A stretch of 64,000 nucleotides of DNA from Pseudomonas fluorescens (GCF_902497775.2 NZ_OZ024668.1:3456326-3520325); one strand, 5' to 3'; counted from the first letter of the stretch, positions 1 through 10,779 are shown. Numbers and translations: made by a program. Notes: a model not told the origin generated them from the letters alone.

Positions 1-1379
1 TCCAGCTCGATCGCCGTGCTGTTGGAACCTTCTTCCAGCACTTCGGTGCTGAACGCGGCCTGGATCACGGCGCGGTTGGCAGTGATGCCTTCGCCGCCTT
101 CACGACCGAACGCTGGCGAGGTGTGCACCTTCAGACCCAGTTCCTGAGCCGGCTGGGCCAGGTCGGAGGCTTCGAATGCCGAGTCTTCCAGTTGCTTGGT
201 CACTTCGACGAAGCGCTGTTCGACCTGCTGGGTCTTGAGCTCGCGGGTCAGCTTGTCTTTCAGGCTGTCGAAGCTTGGCACTTCAGGCGCCTGCACATCG
301 AGCAACTTGATCAGATGGAAACCGTACTCGGTACGCACCGGCCCCGAGACCTGGTCCTTGTTCAGCGTATACAGCGCATCTTCGAAGGCCGGATCATAGA
401 CGCCCTGCCCGGCAAAGCCGAGGTCACCGCCGTTGTTGGCCGAGCCCGGGTCCTGGGAGAATTCCTTGGCCAGGGTGGCAAAATCTTCGCCTTTGGCCAG
501 ACGTGCCTGGATCTCTTCGATCTTGGCCTTGGCCTGACCCTCGTTCACCTTGTCGTTGATTTCGATAAGGATGTGCGCGGCGTGACGTTGCTCGGCGAGG
601 TTGGCGATTTCTTTCTCGTACAGCGCCTTGAGCTCGTCCTGGTTGACTTCAACCTGATCGAAGAACGCGGATTTCTTCAGCTCGATGTAGTCGATGACGA
701 CCTGATCGGGGCTCATGAACTCCTTGGCGTGTTCGTCGTAGTGCGCCTTGATCTGCTCGTCGGTGACCTTGACTGCGGCCGGGTCGGCCTTGAAGGTCAG
801 CGAGGCGAAATCACGGGTCTGTTTTTCCAGGCGAGCGAAAGCGTTGACCTGGTCATCGGTGACAAAACCGCTGCCGGCAAGGCCGGTGCGCAGTTGGCCG
901 ATGAGCATTTCCTGGGCCAGCATTTCGCGGAATTGCAGACGGCCGTAGCCCATCTGGCGAATGACCTGGTCAAAGCGCTCGGCGCTGAACTTGCCATCTT
1001 CCTGGAACTCAGGCGTTTGCAGGATCAGTTGGTCGAGGGCCGCCTCGGAAAAAGAGAACTTGGCGTCTTCGGCACCCTGGAGCAGCAACTTGCGATCGAT
1101 CAGGCCCTTGAGCGCCGCTTCACGCAGCATTTGCTCGTTGAGCATGGCCGGATCGAAATCCTTGCCCAGCTGTTGCATCAGCTGCCGACGTTGCATGTCG
1201 ACGGCCTGGCTCAGCTCGTTCTGGCTGATCTTGTCGCCGTTGACCTTGGCAGCGTCCTGGCTGCTGGTGGTGGCCTGGAAGATGGCATCGAAGCCGGTCA
1301 GTGCCATCAAGGCTACGATGACACCGATGATGGTCTTGGCAATCCAACCTTGTGAATTGTCCCTGATATTCTGCAGCAT
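1..1379 (-). CDS. ppiD: Peptidyl-prolyl cis-trans isomerase D (PpiD), 3' end cut by window
   Basis: Inner-membrane-anchored periplasmic folding factor of the SurA/parvulin type. The visible 459 residues begin MLQNIRDNSQG, followed by one membrane segment at about residues 12-32, a SurA-like N-terminal region, and a parvulin domain in the last third with the typical HILI, GGDLGF and FHLIKLLD motifs. The C-terminus lies outside the window. The start at 1379 matches the usual PpiD N-terminus. It lies downstream of hupB in the same direction, separated by a stretch of hairpins, as in other pseudomonads. The family assists outer-membrane protein folding near the Sec translocon; that role is established knowledge, not visible here. 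Confidence 0.95.
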   Translation of the reverse strand, partial: MLQNIRDNSQGWIAKTIIGVIVALMALTGFDAIFQATTSSQDAAKVNGDKISQNELSQAVDMQRRQLMQQLGKDFDPAMLNEQMLREAALKGLIDRKLLLQGAEDAKFSFSEAALDQLILQTPEFQEDGKFSAERFDQVIRQMGYGRLQFREMLAQEMLIGQLRTGLAGSGFVTDDQVNAFARLEKQTRDFASLTFKADPAAVKVTDEQIKAHYDEHAKEFMSPDQVVIDYIELKKSAFFDQVEVNQDELKALYEKEIANLAEQRHAAHILIEINDKVNEGQAKAKIEEIQARLAKGEDFATLAKEFSQDPGSANNGGDLGFAGQGVYDPAFEDALYTLNKDQVSGPVRTEYGFHLIKLLDVQAPEVPSFDSLKDKLTRELKTQQVEQRFVEVTKQLEDSAFEASDLAQPAQELGLKVHTSPAFGREGGEGITANRAVIQAAFSTEVLEEGSNSTAIEL

Positions 1380-1446
1380 GCGTCCCCCAGAAACGGTTGT
1401 ACTGAATGAACCAACCGTGGAGCGTGGGTAGAGTCCTGATAGAAGA

Positions 1447-1470
1447 AAGGCGCATCCGAGGATGCGCCTT
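1447..1470 (-). terminator. Terminator-like hairpin between hupB and ppiD
   Basis: A 10-bp perfect stem (AAGGCGCATC paired with GATGCGCCTT) with a 4-nt loop. On the minus strand it is followed by a pyrimidine-rich TCTTCT tract, so it fits rho-independent termination or attenuation after hupB and before ppiD. Confidence 0.6.
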
Positions 1471-1480
1471 CTCGTAACTG

Positions 1481-1565
1481 GCCGAGCGCCGGGAACCTGG
1501 TATCAGGCCTCCCGGCGCTCGGCAGCCGGGCCAGGCGTGAGCCTGGCTCGGTTAGGCGTGAGCCT
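1481..1565. repeat. Cluster of inverted and direct repeats in the hupB-ppiD spacer
   Basis: The 198-nt spacer holds a 14-bp perfect inverted repeat (1481-1494 with 1510-1523). Next to it is a 7-bp stem at 1530-1547. The 13-mer AGGCGTGAGCCTG occurs twice (from 1533 and from 1554) and is itself able to form a small hairpin. With the terminator-like stem at 1447-1470 this makes a series of three or four RNA hairpins downstream of hupB. They could stabilise the abundant hupB message or limit read-through into ppiD; that role is inference. Confidence 0.5.
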
Positions 1566-1577
1566 GAAGGAAGCGAC

Positions 1578-1850
1578 TTAGTTGACGGCTTCTTTCAGTG
1601 CCTTGCCAGCCTTGAAGCCAGGCTTCTTGGCGGCAGGGATTTCCAGGGTCTTACCGGTTTGCGGGTTGCGGCCGGTGCGAGCTGGACGGTCGGTGACGGA
1701 GAAGGTACCGAAACCTACCAGTACCACGGAGTCACCTGCCTTCAGGGCGCCGGTGACGGATTCGATTACTGCGTCCAGCGCTTTGCCAGCGCTAGCTTTC
1801 GAAATATCAGCAGATGCGGCGATAGCGTCAATCAGTTCCGACTTGTTCAC
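1578..1850 (-). CDS. hupB: Nucleoid-associated protein HU, beta subunit
   Basis: A 90-residue histone-like DNA-bending protein starting [11 protein letters not shown]. It has the HU signature region (VGFGTFSV, then RTGRNPQTG with the Pro that intercalates DNA, and [16 protein letters not shown]). Length and sequence are typical of gamma-proteobacterial HU-beta. It acts on the nucleoid as a dimer. It is preceded by a consensus-like sigma70 promoter at 1945-1974 and a leader of about 95 nt, and lies downstream of lon, the arrangement known from other gamma-proteobacteria. Confidence 0.98.
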   Translation of the reverse strand: MNKSELIDAIAASADISKASAGKALDAVIESVTGALKAGDSVVLVGFGTFSVTDRPARTGRNPQTGKTLEIPAAKKPGFKAGKALKEAVN

Positions 1851-1944
1851 TCTAAGTCCCCTTATATCTCTATTGAGTTTGTTTCTAAGTATGTAATGAA
1901 AAGCTAAACGAGCGCTGGGTGGCCTGTTGACACTTAAGTGCCGC

Positions 1945-1974
1945 TTTATAACAAGGGCCTGAAAATACTGTCAA
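1945..1974 (-). promoter_or_regulatory. Sigma70 promoter of hupB
   Basis: On the minus strand TTGACA (1969-1974) is followed after 17-18 bp by TTATAA/TATAAA (1945-1951). This near-consensus pair lies about 95 nt before the hupB start, as expected for a highly expressed nucleoid protein. Confidence 0.7.
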
Positions 1975-1998
1975 GAAAGCCCCCCAGCCAAATACGTA

Positions 1999-4395
1999 CT
2001 AATGTGTGCTGATTCTTTCCTTGGAATCGCTGTCGCGCTTTTCATCCTTGGCGACAATCTCCGGAGCCACATCGGGCAAGGGCTCCGGGGCGTATTGCAG
2101 CGCAATTTGGAGGACTTCGTCAATCCATTTGACCGGTTTAATCTGCAGATCCTGCTTAATATTCTCAGGAATTTCCTTCAGATCACGCACATTCTCTTCC
2201 GGAATGATCACCGTCTTGATTCCACCACGGTGCGCAGCCAGCAGTTTTTCCTTCAAACCGCCAATCGCCAGCACCTGACCACGCAAGGTAATCTCGCCAG
2301 TCATTGCTACATCGGCACGTACCGGAATCTGGGTCAGGGCCGAGACCAGGGCGGTGCACATACCGATACCGGCACTTGGACCATCCTTGGGCGTGGCGCC
2401 TTCGGGCATGTGGATGTGGGTGTCGCGCTTCTCGTGGAAGTCGGCAGGAATCCCCAGGCTGCGGGCCCGGCTGCGCACCACGGTTTGCGCGGCCGTGATG
2501 GACTCGACCATCACGTCACCGAGCGAGCCGGTCTTGATCAGTTGGCCCTTGCCCGGAATCACCGCCGCTTCGATGGTCAGCAGCTCGCCGCCCACCTGGG
2601 TCCAGGCCAGGCCCGTGACCTGCCCAACCTGATCCTGCTGCTCGGCCAGACCGTAGCGGTACTTGCGCACCCCAAGGTAGTGCTCGAGCTGCTCGCCAGT
2701 GACCTTCACCGCGACCTGCTTGAGGCCGGAGTGCTCCTTGACCACCTTGCGGCAGATCTTCGCGATCTGGCGCTCCAGACCCCGCACACCGGCTTCGCGG
2801 GTATAGTAGCGGATGATGTCGCGGATCGCCGTGACGTCGATCTCCAGCTCGCCCTTCTTCAGGCCGTTGGCCTTGATCTGCTTGGGCGACAGGTACTTGA
2901 CCGCGATGTTGATCTTCTCGTCTTCGGTGTAACCTGGCAGACGGATGACTTCCATCCGGTCCAGCAACGCTGGCGGGATGTTCATCGAGTTGGAGGTGCA
3001 GAGGAACATCACGTCCGAGAGGTCGTAGTCGACCTCCAGGTAGTGATCGTTGAAGTTGTGGTTCTGCTCGGGGTCGAGCACTTCCAGCAGCGCCGAGGCC
3101 GGATCGCCACGCATGTCGCTGCCCATCTTGTCGATTTCGTCGAGCAGGAACAGCGGGTTGCGTACACCAACCTTGGTCATTTTCTGAATCAGACGACCGG
3201 GCATGGAACCGATGTAGGTACGGCGGTGGCCGCGAATCTCGGCTTCGTCACGCACGCCACCCAAGGCCATGCGCACGAACTTGCGGTTGGTCGCACTGGC
3301 GATCGACTCGGCCAGGGAGGTCTTGCCCACCCCAGGCGGTCCTACCAGGCACAGCACCGGGCCACGGATCTTTTTCACCCGCTTTTGCACGGCGAGGTAC
3401 TCAAGGATGCGTTCCTTGACCTCCTCCAGGCCGTAGTGGTCGGCGTCGAGGATTTCCTCGGCCTTGGCCAGGTCCAGGCGCACCTTGCTCTGCGCCTTCC
3501 ACGGCACCTGCACCAGCCAGTCGAGGTACGAGCGCACCACGGTGGCTTCGGCCGACATTGGCGACATTTGCTTGAGCTTGTTCAGCTCGGCCTGGGCCTT
3601 GGCGTAGGCATCCTTTGGCAGGCCGGCGGCGTCGAGACGCTTTTTCAGCTCTTCGACTTCGTTGTGACCTTCTTCGCTGTCGCCGAGCTCTTTCTGAATG
3701 GCCTTCATCTGCTCATTCAGGTAGTACTCGCGCTGACTGCGCTCCATCTGTTTCTTGACCCGGCCACGAATACGCTTCTCGACCTGCAGTAGGTCAATTT
3801 CCGCATCGAGCAGCGCCAGCACGTGTTCGACACGGGCCGACAGATCGAGAATTTCGAGGATTTCCTGCTTCTGCTCGATCTTCAGCGCCATGTGCGCTGC
3901 CATGGTGTCGACCAGACGCCCAGGTTCGTCGATGCTGTTGAGCGACGAAAGGACTTCAGCCGGGACTTTCTTGCCCAGCTGAACATATTGTTCAAATTGT
4001 GACAGCAAGCTGCGGACGAAGACTTCCGACTCGCGCTCGGCGGCCTGGGATTCGTCAATCAGCGAAACTTCGGCACGAATGTGCCCGTCGACTTCGTTGA
4101 AACGCTCGACCGCGCCACGCTGCTCGCCTTCGACCAGCACCTTGACGGTGCCATCGGGCAGTTTCAGCAGTTGCAGGACGGTGGCAATGGTACCGACGCG
4201 GTACAGGGCGTCTTCGCCTGGATCGTCGTCAGCGGGGTTCTTCTGGGCCAGCAGGAGGATCTGCTTCTCGCCCGTCATCGCGGCCTCAAGGGCCTCGATG
4301 GACTTCTCGCGCCCCACGAACAGTGGGATGACCATGTGCGGATAGACGACGACATCGCGCAATGGCAGGAGAGGCAAGTCGAGGGTGGTCTTCAT
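1999..4395 (-). CDS. lon: ATP-dependent protease Lon
   Basis: Full-length (798 aa) cytoplasmic AAA+ serine protease that degrades misfolded and regulatory proteins. The N-terminal substrate-binding LON domain covers about residues 1-200 and begins [14 protein letters not shown]. The ATPase domain has Walker A GPPGVGKT (352-359) and Walker B FLLDE (416-420). The C-terminal protease domain has the catalytic Ser674 in PKDGPSAG and Lys717 in GGLKEK, the Ser-Lys dyad of LonA. It sits between clpX and hupB with a heat-shock-like promoter upstream. Confidence 0.98.
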   Translation of the reverse strand: MKTTLDLPLLPLRDVVVYPHMVIPLFVGREKSIEALEAAMTGEKQILLLAQKNPADDDPGEDALYRVGTIATVLQLLKLPDGTVKVLVEGEQRGAVERFNEVDGHIRAEVSLIDESQAAERESEVFVRSLLSQFEQYVQLGKKVPAEVLSSLNSIDEPGRLVDTMAAHMALKIEQKQEILEILDLSARVEHVLALLDAEIDLLQVEKRIRGRVKKQMERSQREYYLNEQMKAIQKELGDSEEGHNEVEELKKRLDAAGLPKDAYAKAQAELNKLKQMSPMSAEATVVRSYLDWLVQVPWKAQSKVRLDLAKAEEILDADHYGLEEVKERILEYLAVQKRVKKIRGPVLCLVGPPGVGKTSLAESIASATNRKFVRMALGGVRDEAEIRGHRRTYIGSMPGRLIQKMTKVGVRNPLFLLDEIDKMGSDMRGDPASALLEVLDPEQNHNFNDHYLEVDYDLSDVMFLCTSNSMNIPPALLDRMEVIRLPGYTEDEKINIAVKYLSPKQIKANGLKKGELEIDVTAIRDIIRYYTREAGVRGLERQIAKICRKVVKEHSGLKQVAVKVTGEQLEHYLGVRKYRYGLAEQQDQVGQVTGLAWTQVGGELLTIEAAVIPGKGQLIKTGSLGDVMVESITAAQTVVRSRARSLGIPADFHEKRDTHIHMPEGATPKDGPSAGIGMCTALVSALTQIPVRADVAMTGEITLRGQVLAIGGLKEKLLAAHRGGIKTVIIPEENVRDLKEIPENIKQDLQIKPVKWIDEVLQIALQYAPEPLPDVAPEIVAKDEKRDSDSKERISTH

Positions 4396-4454
4396 GATTT
4401 CGCCTCTACAGCGGCCTTATGGCCGGAAACCGATGGAATTTGAGCGTGGAGTTA

Positions 4455-4483
4455 ATGTGGGGGCAGGCCCGCAAAAAAACAAG
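4455..4483 (-). promoter_or_regulatory. Sigma32-like (heat-shock) promoter of lon
   Basis: The minus strand reads CTTGTT (4478-4483), 14 bp, then CCCCCACAT (4455-4463). This resembles the RpoH consensus CTTGAAA and CCCCATNT. It lies 60 nt before the lon start. lon is a known RpoH target in gamma-proteobacteria. Confidence 0.5.
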
Positions 4484-4502
4484 CTCTGCGACAGGAAAAG
4501 CA

Positions 4503-4522
4503 AAGGGGCCCGAAGGCCCCTT
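4503..4522 (-). terminator. Rho-independent terminator of clpX
   Basis: Stem AAGGGGCC/GGCCCCTT with a CGAA loop (read TTCG on the minus strand), followed on the minus strand by TTTGCTTTT. It lies just downstream of the clpX stop. Confidence 0.75.
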
Positions 4523-4546
4523 GCTTGAATCGAGCCGCGTGGCGAC

Positions 4547-5830
<1,284 letters not shown>

Positions 5831-5938
5831 TCGATCGATCCAATCCGGTAGGCTTGCAACACAAGATGAAGGCAATTGCGGGCTTTTTCAAGTCCGCAGG
5901 TAGGCGCAATGCGCGCCCGCCTGCTCTGGCACCCGGAT

Positions 5939-6580
5939 TCAGGAGGCCAGTTGCCGCTTGTCGTAGACCGAGTCGATCAGGCCGTATTCGGCTGCGCGCT
6001 CGGCGCTCATGAAATTGTCGCGTTCAGTGTCACGCTTGATGGTCTCGAGGTCCTGACCTGTGTGGTAGGCCAGCAGCTCGTTCAGACGCGACTTGATGGA
6101 AAGGATTTCCTTGGCGTGGATCTCGATATCCGTCGCCTGACCCTGGAAACCGCCCAGTGGCTGGTGAATCATCACCCGCGAGTTCGGCAGGCAGTGACGC
6201 TTGCCCTTGGCACCCGCAGCCAGCAGGAAGGCGCCCATGCTGCAGGCCTGGCCGATGCAGATGGTCGAGACGTCCGGCTTGATGAACTGCATGGTGTCGT
6301 AGATCGACATGCCGGCAGTCACCGAACCGCCCGGCGAGTTGATGTAGAGATGGATATCCTTGTCCGGGTTTTCCGCTTCAAGGAACAGCATCTGCGCCGC
6401 TACCAGGTTGGCCATGTAGTCCTCTACCGGGCCGACCAGGAAGATCACTCGTTCCTTCAGAAGGCGCGAGTAGATGTCATAGGCGCGTTCGCCACGAGCG
6501 GATTGCTCGATAACCATCGGGACCAGGCCGCCTGCGGCCTGGATGTCAGAGCTCTGCTGATAATAAGAATTGCGGGACAT
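5939..6580 (-). CDS. clpP: ATP-dependent Clp protease proteolytic subunit ClpP
   Basis: A 213-residue serine peptidase forming the tetradecameric chamber used by ClpX. Catalytic Ser114 (GQACSMGA) and His139 (MIHQPLGG) are present, with the Asp expected in the DTERD region. The N-terminus carries a short segment upstream of the mature LVPMV region, as in E. coli. A GTG three codons upstream (6589) is possible. ATG 6580 was chosen by homologue length, although neither start has an ideally spaced ribosome-binding site. Confidence 0.97.
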   Translation of the reverse strand: MSRNSYYQQSSDIQAAGGLVPMVIEQSARGERAYDIYSRLLKERVIFLVGPVEDYMANLVAAQMLFLEAENPDKDIHLYINSPGGSVTAGMSIYDTMQFIKPDVSTICIGQACSMGAFLLAAGAKGKRHCLPNSRVMIHQPLGGFQGQATDIEIHAKEILSIKSRLNELLAYHTGQDLETIKRDTERDNFMSAERAAEYGLIDSVYDKRQLAS

Positions 6581-6620
6581 GTCCTGCACTCACTCCCAAA
6601 TAGTCATGTCTTGAATACGC

Positions 6621-6646
6621 ACAAGCCAGCTCGAAGGCTGGCTTGT
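6621..6646 (-). terminator. Stem-loop between tig and clpP
   Basis: Perfect 11-bp stem ACAAGCCAGCT/AGCTGGCTTGT class hairpin with a CGAA-type loop. It has no clear U-tract on the minus strand. It may attenuate tig transcription or protect its 3' end rather than terminate fully. Confidence 0.45.
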
Positions 6647-6671
6647 GGTGTTTTCCTACGAAGCAGGCGAA

Positions 6672-7985
6672 TTACTCAGCGTCGGCAGGGGCCTGGGCTG
6701 GTTTTACGGCTTCTTCGTACGAGACCGATTTGTCGGTCACAGTCGCTTTCTGCAGAACAGTATCCACAACTTGTTCTTCCAGCACAACCGAACGGACTTC
6801 GTTCAGTTGCTGGTCGTTCTTGTAGTACCAAGCCACGACCTGCTCAGGCTCCTGGTAGGCCGAGGCCATTTCCTGGATCATTTCGCGAACACGGTCTTCG
6901 TCCGGCTTCAGTTCGTTCTGCTTGACCACTTCGGCGACGATCAGGCCCAGCACCACGCGGCGCTTGGCTTGCTCTTCGAACAGTTCGGCCGGCAGTTGCT
7001 CAGGCTTGATGTTGCCACCGAACTGCTGAACGGCTTGAACGCGCAGGCGGTTCACTTCGTTTTCCAGCAGGGCTTTCGGCACTTCGATCGGGTTGGCAGC
7101 CAGCAGGCCGTCCATTACCTGGTTCTTGACCTTGGTCTTGATCGCCTGACGCAGTTCACGCTCCATGTTCTTGCGAACTTCGGTGCGGAAACCTTCCAGG
7201 GTTGCTTCCTTGATGCCGAACTGGGCGAAGAATTCTTCGGTCAGCTCAGGCAGCTTTGGCTCTGCAACGCTGTTGACGGTAACGGTGAACTCGGCGGTTT
7301 TGCCAGCCAGGTCCAGGTTCTGATAGTCCTCAGGGAAGGTCAGGTTCAGAACGCGCTCTTCACCGGCCTTGGCGCCAACCAGGCCTTCTTCGAAGCCAGG
7401 GATCATGCGGCCGGAACCCAGTACCAGCTGGGTACCCTTGGCCGAACCGCCGGCGAACACTTCACCGTCGACCTTGCCGACGAAATCGATGTTCAGCTGG
7501 TCTTCGTTCTGGGCTGCGCGGTCGGCGGCTTCGAAACGAACGTTCTGCTTGCGCAGCACTTCCAGCATGTTGTCCAGGTCGGCGTCAGCCACTTCGGCGC
7601 TCAGGCGCTCGACGGCGATCGAGTCGAAACCGGCAACGGTGAACTCAGGGAATACTTCGAAAATGGCGACGTATTCCAGGTCCTTGCCCTTTTCGAACGA
7701 TTTTGGCTCGACGGCAGGGGCGCCAGCCGGGTTCAGCTTCTGCTCGACCACGGCTTCGTAGAAGGAAGCCTGTACCAGGTCGCCGAAGGCTTCCTGACGG
7801 GCGGCGTCTTCGTAGCGCTGACGGATCACGCTCATCGGCACTTTGCCAGGACGGAAGCCTGGGACCTTGGCGCGACGGGCAGTCTGTTGCAGACGCTTGT
7901 TGACTTCGGTCTCGACGCGCTCGGCCGGAACGGCGATGGTCATGCGGCGCTCGAGAGCAGAAGTATTTTCAACAGAAACTTGCAT
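6672..7985 (-). CDS. tig: Trigger factor, ribosome-associated chaperone
   Basis: A 437-residue chaperone and prolyl isomerase that binds nascent chains at the ribosome exit. The N-terminal ribosome-binding domain carries the signature region [11 protein letters not shown] near residue 44. The FKBP-like isomerase domain is central ([17 protein letters not shown]). The helical C-terminal arms end in an alanine-rich tail. The start [11 protein letters not shown] was chosen over a longer frame because GAGGAA precedes it at good spacing and homologues start there. It heads the tig-clpP-clpX block. Confidence 0.98.
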   Translation of the reverse strand: MQVSVENTSALERRMTIAVPAERVETEVNKRLQQTARRAKVPGFRPGKVPMSVIRQRYEDAARQEAFGDLVQASFYEAVVEQKLNPAGAPAVEPKSFEKGKDLEYVAIFEVFPEFTVAGFDSIAVERLSAEVADADLDNMLEVLRKQNVRFEAADRAAQNEDQLNIDFVGKVDGEVFAGGSAKGTQLVLGSGRMIPGFEEGLVGAKAGEERVLNLTFPEDYQNLDLAGKTAEFTVTVNSVAEPKLPELTEEFFAQFGIKEATLEGFRTEVRKNMERELRQAIKTKVKNQVMDGLLAANPIEVPKALLENEVNRLRVQAVQQFGGNIKPEQLPAELFEEQAKRRVVLGLIVAEVVKQNELKPDEDRVREMIQEMASAYQEPEQVVAWYYKNDQQLNEVRSVVLEEQVVDTVLQKATVTDKSVSYEEAVKPAQAPADAE

Positions 7986-8046
7986 GGATATTCCTCGTTG
8001 CACAGACGTTAGCCGGCGATACCCGACTCCAGAATCAAGGGCAAGC

Positions 8047-8052
8047 ATTCTA
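8047..8052 (-). promoter_or_regulatory. Putative -10 element for tig
   Basis: TAGAAT on the minus strand, 62 nt before the tig start. A weak TGACTT lies 16 bp upstream as a possible -35. This is pattern evidence only. Confidence 0.3.
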
Positions 8053-8263
8053 GTGGCTCAAAGACCAGAAGTCACCCCGTTCAGGACGACGGGAAAGTAC
8101 GCCGGTCCATTTAATTCATAGACCCCGGCAAAAACCCTGCCCAAGGCCCCTCAACACACGCAGGCCCTGGCCTGGACGCCACAGGTGAAGCCGTGACGCT
8201 CCAGTCTTGGCCTGCAGAATATCTTGTCAAAACACTACAAATCCGAATCGCGGCGTTGCGGCT

Positions 8264-8554
8264 CTATTCGATGTCGTTGAACGCACAATACTCTTCCCAT
8301 GCCATCCCCAACGCCTCGGCAGCTTCGCGATGCACCTCCAGGCGCATGGCCGCAAGCTCCTCGGGGGACTCGGCGATCAGTTGCAAGGTCAGCTCCCAGG
8401 GCTCGATCCCCTGTTCCTGCGCGGCATCCTCAAAGGCCCACTGGACCTGCTGAGCCTGCTCGTGCTCGCTGAGCCCGGCGATCTCATCGCGCATCTGCGG
8501 GTTGGCATCGACATAGCGCTGCAGGGCAATAGCCTGACGTTCTGGTGAAATCAT
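8264..8554 (-). CDS. Small acidic protein, DUF6388-like
   Basis: A 96-residue soluble, acidic protein starting MISPERQAIAL, preceded by AAGGAA. It has no signal peptide or membrane segment. The pattern PWELTLQLIAESPEELAAMRLEVHREAAEALGM is shared, as I recall it, with a Pseudomonas family of unknown function (DUF6388). It is a single-gene unit in its own direction upstream of tig, with no functional clue from context. The family assignment is from memory; the coding call rests on the ribosome-binding site, codon use and the conserved motif. Confidence 0.75.
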   Translation of the reverse strand: MISPERQAIALQRYVDANPQMRDEIAGLSEHEQAQQVQWAFEDAAQEQGIEPWELTLQLIAESPEELAAMRLEVHREAAEALGMAWEEYCAFNDIE

Positions 8555-8814
8555 GGTGTTTTTCCTTTTCGCGACCGCCCCGGCCACGGTTTCAACCGGC
8601 TGAAATTTATCAGCTTTTAGTTAATTGTCACCAGGGCGTAAAAAGATGCGTGAATAATCTCCTCCAGTTGTCGGAAAATTCAGGAACAAAAGGGGCAGGT
8701 GATTGTCTAGGAAGCGCTCGCCCACTAAGCTAGCAACGTGCCATGTCGGTAATACGTTTCATTATCGACTGACACCTCCTGCAAAATCACAGCGCCAAAT
8801 GCAAGGAAGTACCC

Positions 8815-9231
8815 GTGCTGACCAAACTTATCTCCGGCAGCTGCCTGGCACTCTGCAGCTTCGCCGCCAGCGCAACAGTACTGCAAACCTCCTTCGACCC
8901 CGATGCCCGCTACTCGATCGTCAGCGTTTCCGGAGATGCCTCCCAGCGCACTGTGATCACCCAGCGTATCGGCATCAGCGGCACCAGTTACAGTGCTCGC
9001 CAGTACGATTGCACAGCTCGAACCGTACGCTTCCTAGGCTCGGGAACTTCGCTGGAGGATCTTCAACACGCCGAAGCCGACCGCGAGCCCACCCCTATCT
9101 TCAAGGGCTCGTTGGCCAGAGCCATTAGCCAGGCAGCCTGCGACGAAGGCGTGCAACCAGGCGCTACGGCAGATGGGCACGGCGGCATATCCGCCAGCAA
9201 CCAGCCTGTGACCAACAACACTCATCAATAA
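8815..9231 (+). CDS. Small secreted hypothetical protein
   Basis: A 138-residue protein from a GTG start preceded by AAGGAAG. An N-terminal signal peptide (LISGSCLALCSFAASA, probable cleavage after ASA) predicts periplasmic or exported location. The mature part has two cysteines, one in QYDCTA and one in QAACDEG, that could form a disulfide, and a polar Gly/Asn-rich tail. I do not recognise the family. Its stop codon overlaps the Fur-like site in front of the following sigma-factor gene, so the next transcription unit starts immediately after it. Confidence 0.7.
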   Translation: MLTKLISGSCLALCSFAASATVLQTSFDPDARYSIVSVSGDASQRTVITQRIGISGTSYSARQYDCTARTVRFLGSGTSLEDLQHAEADREPTPIFKGSLARAISQAACDEGVQPGATADGHGGISASNQPVTNNTHQ

Positions 9232-9262
9232 CGATTATCATTTGATAATTGTTCTCGTTATA
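9227..9262. promoter_or_regulatory. Fur-box-like operator upstream of the ECF sigma gene
   Basis: The minus strand of 9227-9245 matches 14 of 19 positions of the Fur consensus (core AATGATAATCGTTAT). A second overlapping GATAAT...TTAT stretch runs to 9262. The site is 40-75 bp before the sigma-factor start at 9301, the expected arrangement for iron-repressed control of a FecI-type regulator. Confidence 0.65.
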
Positions 9263-9300
9263 CTGCGCGCCCGTTCCGCTTCACGCCGGCCACGCACCCG

Positions 9301-9816
9301 ATGGACACCCGCCCCGCTACACCGCAGCTCGATACGTACCTGAGCACCCTGTACAACGACCATCACCTTTGGCTGCACCGATGGCTACGCAAGCGTATCG
9401 GCTGCCCGGAGCACGCCGCCGACATCGCCCAGGACACCTTCCTGAGCATCCTTAGCTCCAAGGACCTGTTCAGGATCCGCGAGCCCCGCTCGTTCCTCTC
9501 GACCGTGGCGCGGCGGCTGATGGCCAATGTCTATCGCCGGCGCCTGGTTGAGCAGGCGTATCTGGAAGCGTTGGCCAGCCTGCCCGAAGCAGTGGAGCCT
9601 TCCCCCGAAGTCCGTGTGCTGGCACTCGAAGCCCTGACCTTGCTCGATCGCATGCTCGACGCCCTGCCGGGCAAGGTCCGCGAAGCCTTCCTGCTGTCGC
9701 ACCTGCAAGGCCTGAAGATTGCCGAGATCGCCCAGCGCCTGCAGGTCAGCACGCGTTCGGTGAAGCTCTACCTGGTACGGGCCAACCAACATTGTTTTTT
9801 TGCAGAGCTGTCATGA
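9301..9816 (+). CDS. FecI-family ECF sigma factor
   Basis: A 171-residue extracytoplasmic-function sigma factor. Region 2 covers about residues 10-75 (YNDHHLWLHRWLRKRIG, then ADIAQDTFLSIL) and region 4 covers residues 110-165 (LDALPGKVREAFLLSHLQGLKIAEIA, then STRSVKLYL). The ATG follows the Fur-like site. It overlaps the anti-sigma gene by ATGA, so the two are translationally coupled. By analogy with FecI and HasI it should direct transcription of an iron-uptake receptor gene. The best local candidate is the receptor at 15286-17697, which has a signalling domain. Confidence 0.93.
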   Translation: MDTRPATPQLDTYLSTLYNDHHLWLHRWLRKRIGCPEHAADIAQDTFLSILSSKDLFRIREPRSFLSTVARRLMANVYRRRLVEQAYLEALASLPEAVEPSPEVRVLALEALTLLDRMLDALPGKVREAFLLSHLQGLKIAEIAQRLQVSTRSVKLYLVRANQHCFFAELS

Positions 9817-10772
9817 GCCCCTCCCCCTTCAACCCGCGCACCACCCGCGAAGCCGCGCAGTGGCTCACCGAAACCATGGAGGGCGCGCTCAGCCCCGAGC
9901 AACAGCAAGCACTGGAGCATTGGCGCGCCGCCCATCCGGACAACGAGCGCGCCTGGCTGCACATTGAAGCCCTGCGCCGGCGCATGGCGGGCCTTGAACC
10001 CCACGCCGGCTACAAGAGCCTGTCGCAGGGCAACCCGGGCAGCAGTCGCCGACAAGCGCTCAAGGCCCTCGCCGTGCTCGGCCTGTTCGGCTGCGCCGGG
10101 CAACTGGCCTATCGCAATTTCTGGCAGCCGAACCGGGAGTTGAGCTACAGCAATGGCGCCAGCGCGCCGCAGCACATCAGCCTGGAAGATGGCAGCCAGT
10201 TGACCCTCGATGCAAACACCGAGATCACCGTACTGTTCGATAACCGGCAGCGGCGCGTGCAGTTGCATGCCGGACGCCTGCTGATCAGCAGCGGCCACCC
10301 GCCGAACGCCGTTGAACGCCCGTTGAGTGTCTACACCGCACAAGGCCTGGTGCGTGCACTGGGAACCCGTTTTTGCGTCGAACTGCAAGCGGGAATGACC
10401 CAGGTCGACCTGTTCGAAGGCGCGGTCGAGGTGCAGGCGCAGCAGTCGCCTGGCAACACCCTGCGCCTGGCCCCGGGGCAACGCACCCGTTTTACCCCGA
10501 CACGCATCGAACCGGCCAGCGGCAACCTGGCTGAGCCGGCCTGGAGCAAGGGCTTGCTAGTGGCCGACAACATGCGCCTGGACGCCTTCGTGGGCCAGCT
10601 CAGCCGTTACCGGCCAGGCTTGCTGCGCTGCAGCGATGAAATCGCTGCGCTGCGCATCTCCGGTGTTTATCCGCTGGCTGATACCGATGCGGTACTCGAC
10701 GCCCTGCCCCTCTCATTGCCCGTGCGGGTGCAGCGCCGTTCGCGCTACTGGGTCACGTTGAGCCCGCGCTAG
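9813..10772 (+). CDS. FecR-family anti-sigma/sigma regulator
   Basis: A 319-residue inner-membrane regulator. The N-terminal cytoplasmic sigma-binding domain has AAQWLTETMEG and the conserved WRAAHPDNERAW pattern. A single membrane segment lies at about residues 82-100 (LKALAVLGLFGCAGQLAY). The periplasmic FecR domain follows (EDGSQLTLDANTEI, TAQGLVRALGTRFCV). The start at 9813 overlaps the sigma stop; a longer frame beginning inside the sigma gene was rejected. It ends only 7 nt from the convergent hmuV stop. It should relay receptor occupancy to the sigma factor. Confidence 0.92.
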   Translation: MSPSPFNPRTTREAAQWLTETMEGALSPEQQQALEHWRAAHPDNERAWLHIEALRRRMAGLEPHAGYKSLSQGNPGSSRRQALKALAVLGLFGCAGQLAYRNFWQPNRELSYSNGASAPQHISLEDGSQLTLDANTEITVLFDNRQRRVQLHAGRLLISSGHPPNAVERPLSVYTAQGLVRALGTRFCVELQAGMTQVDLFEGAVEVQAQQSPGNTLRLAPGQRTRFTPTRIEPASGNLAEPAWSKGLLVADNMRLDAFVGQLSRYRPGLLRCSDEIAALRISGVYPLADTDAVLDALPLSLPVRVQRRSRYWVTLSPR

Positions 10773-10779
10773 AGGCCTG

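Noticed and set aside
2002..3792. Open reading frame of nearly 600 codons opposite lon, and similar long frames opposite ppiD, clpP, the heme receptor, the glycerol-binding protein, the hybrid kinase and htpG
   Set aside because: These lie fully antisense to well-conserved genes, have no ribosome-binding sites or recognisable domains, and are expected in GC-rich DNA with biased third positions.
5831..5875. Fifteen-residue N-terminal extension of ClpX
   Set aside because: Homologues start at MTDTRNG, and the extension contains no conserved residues.
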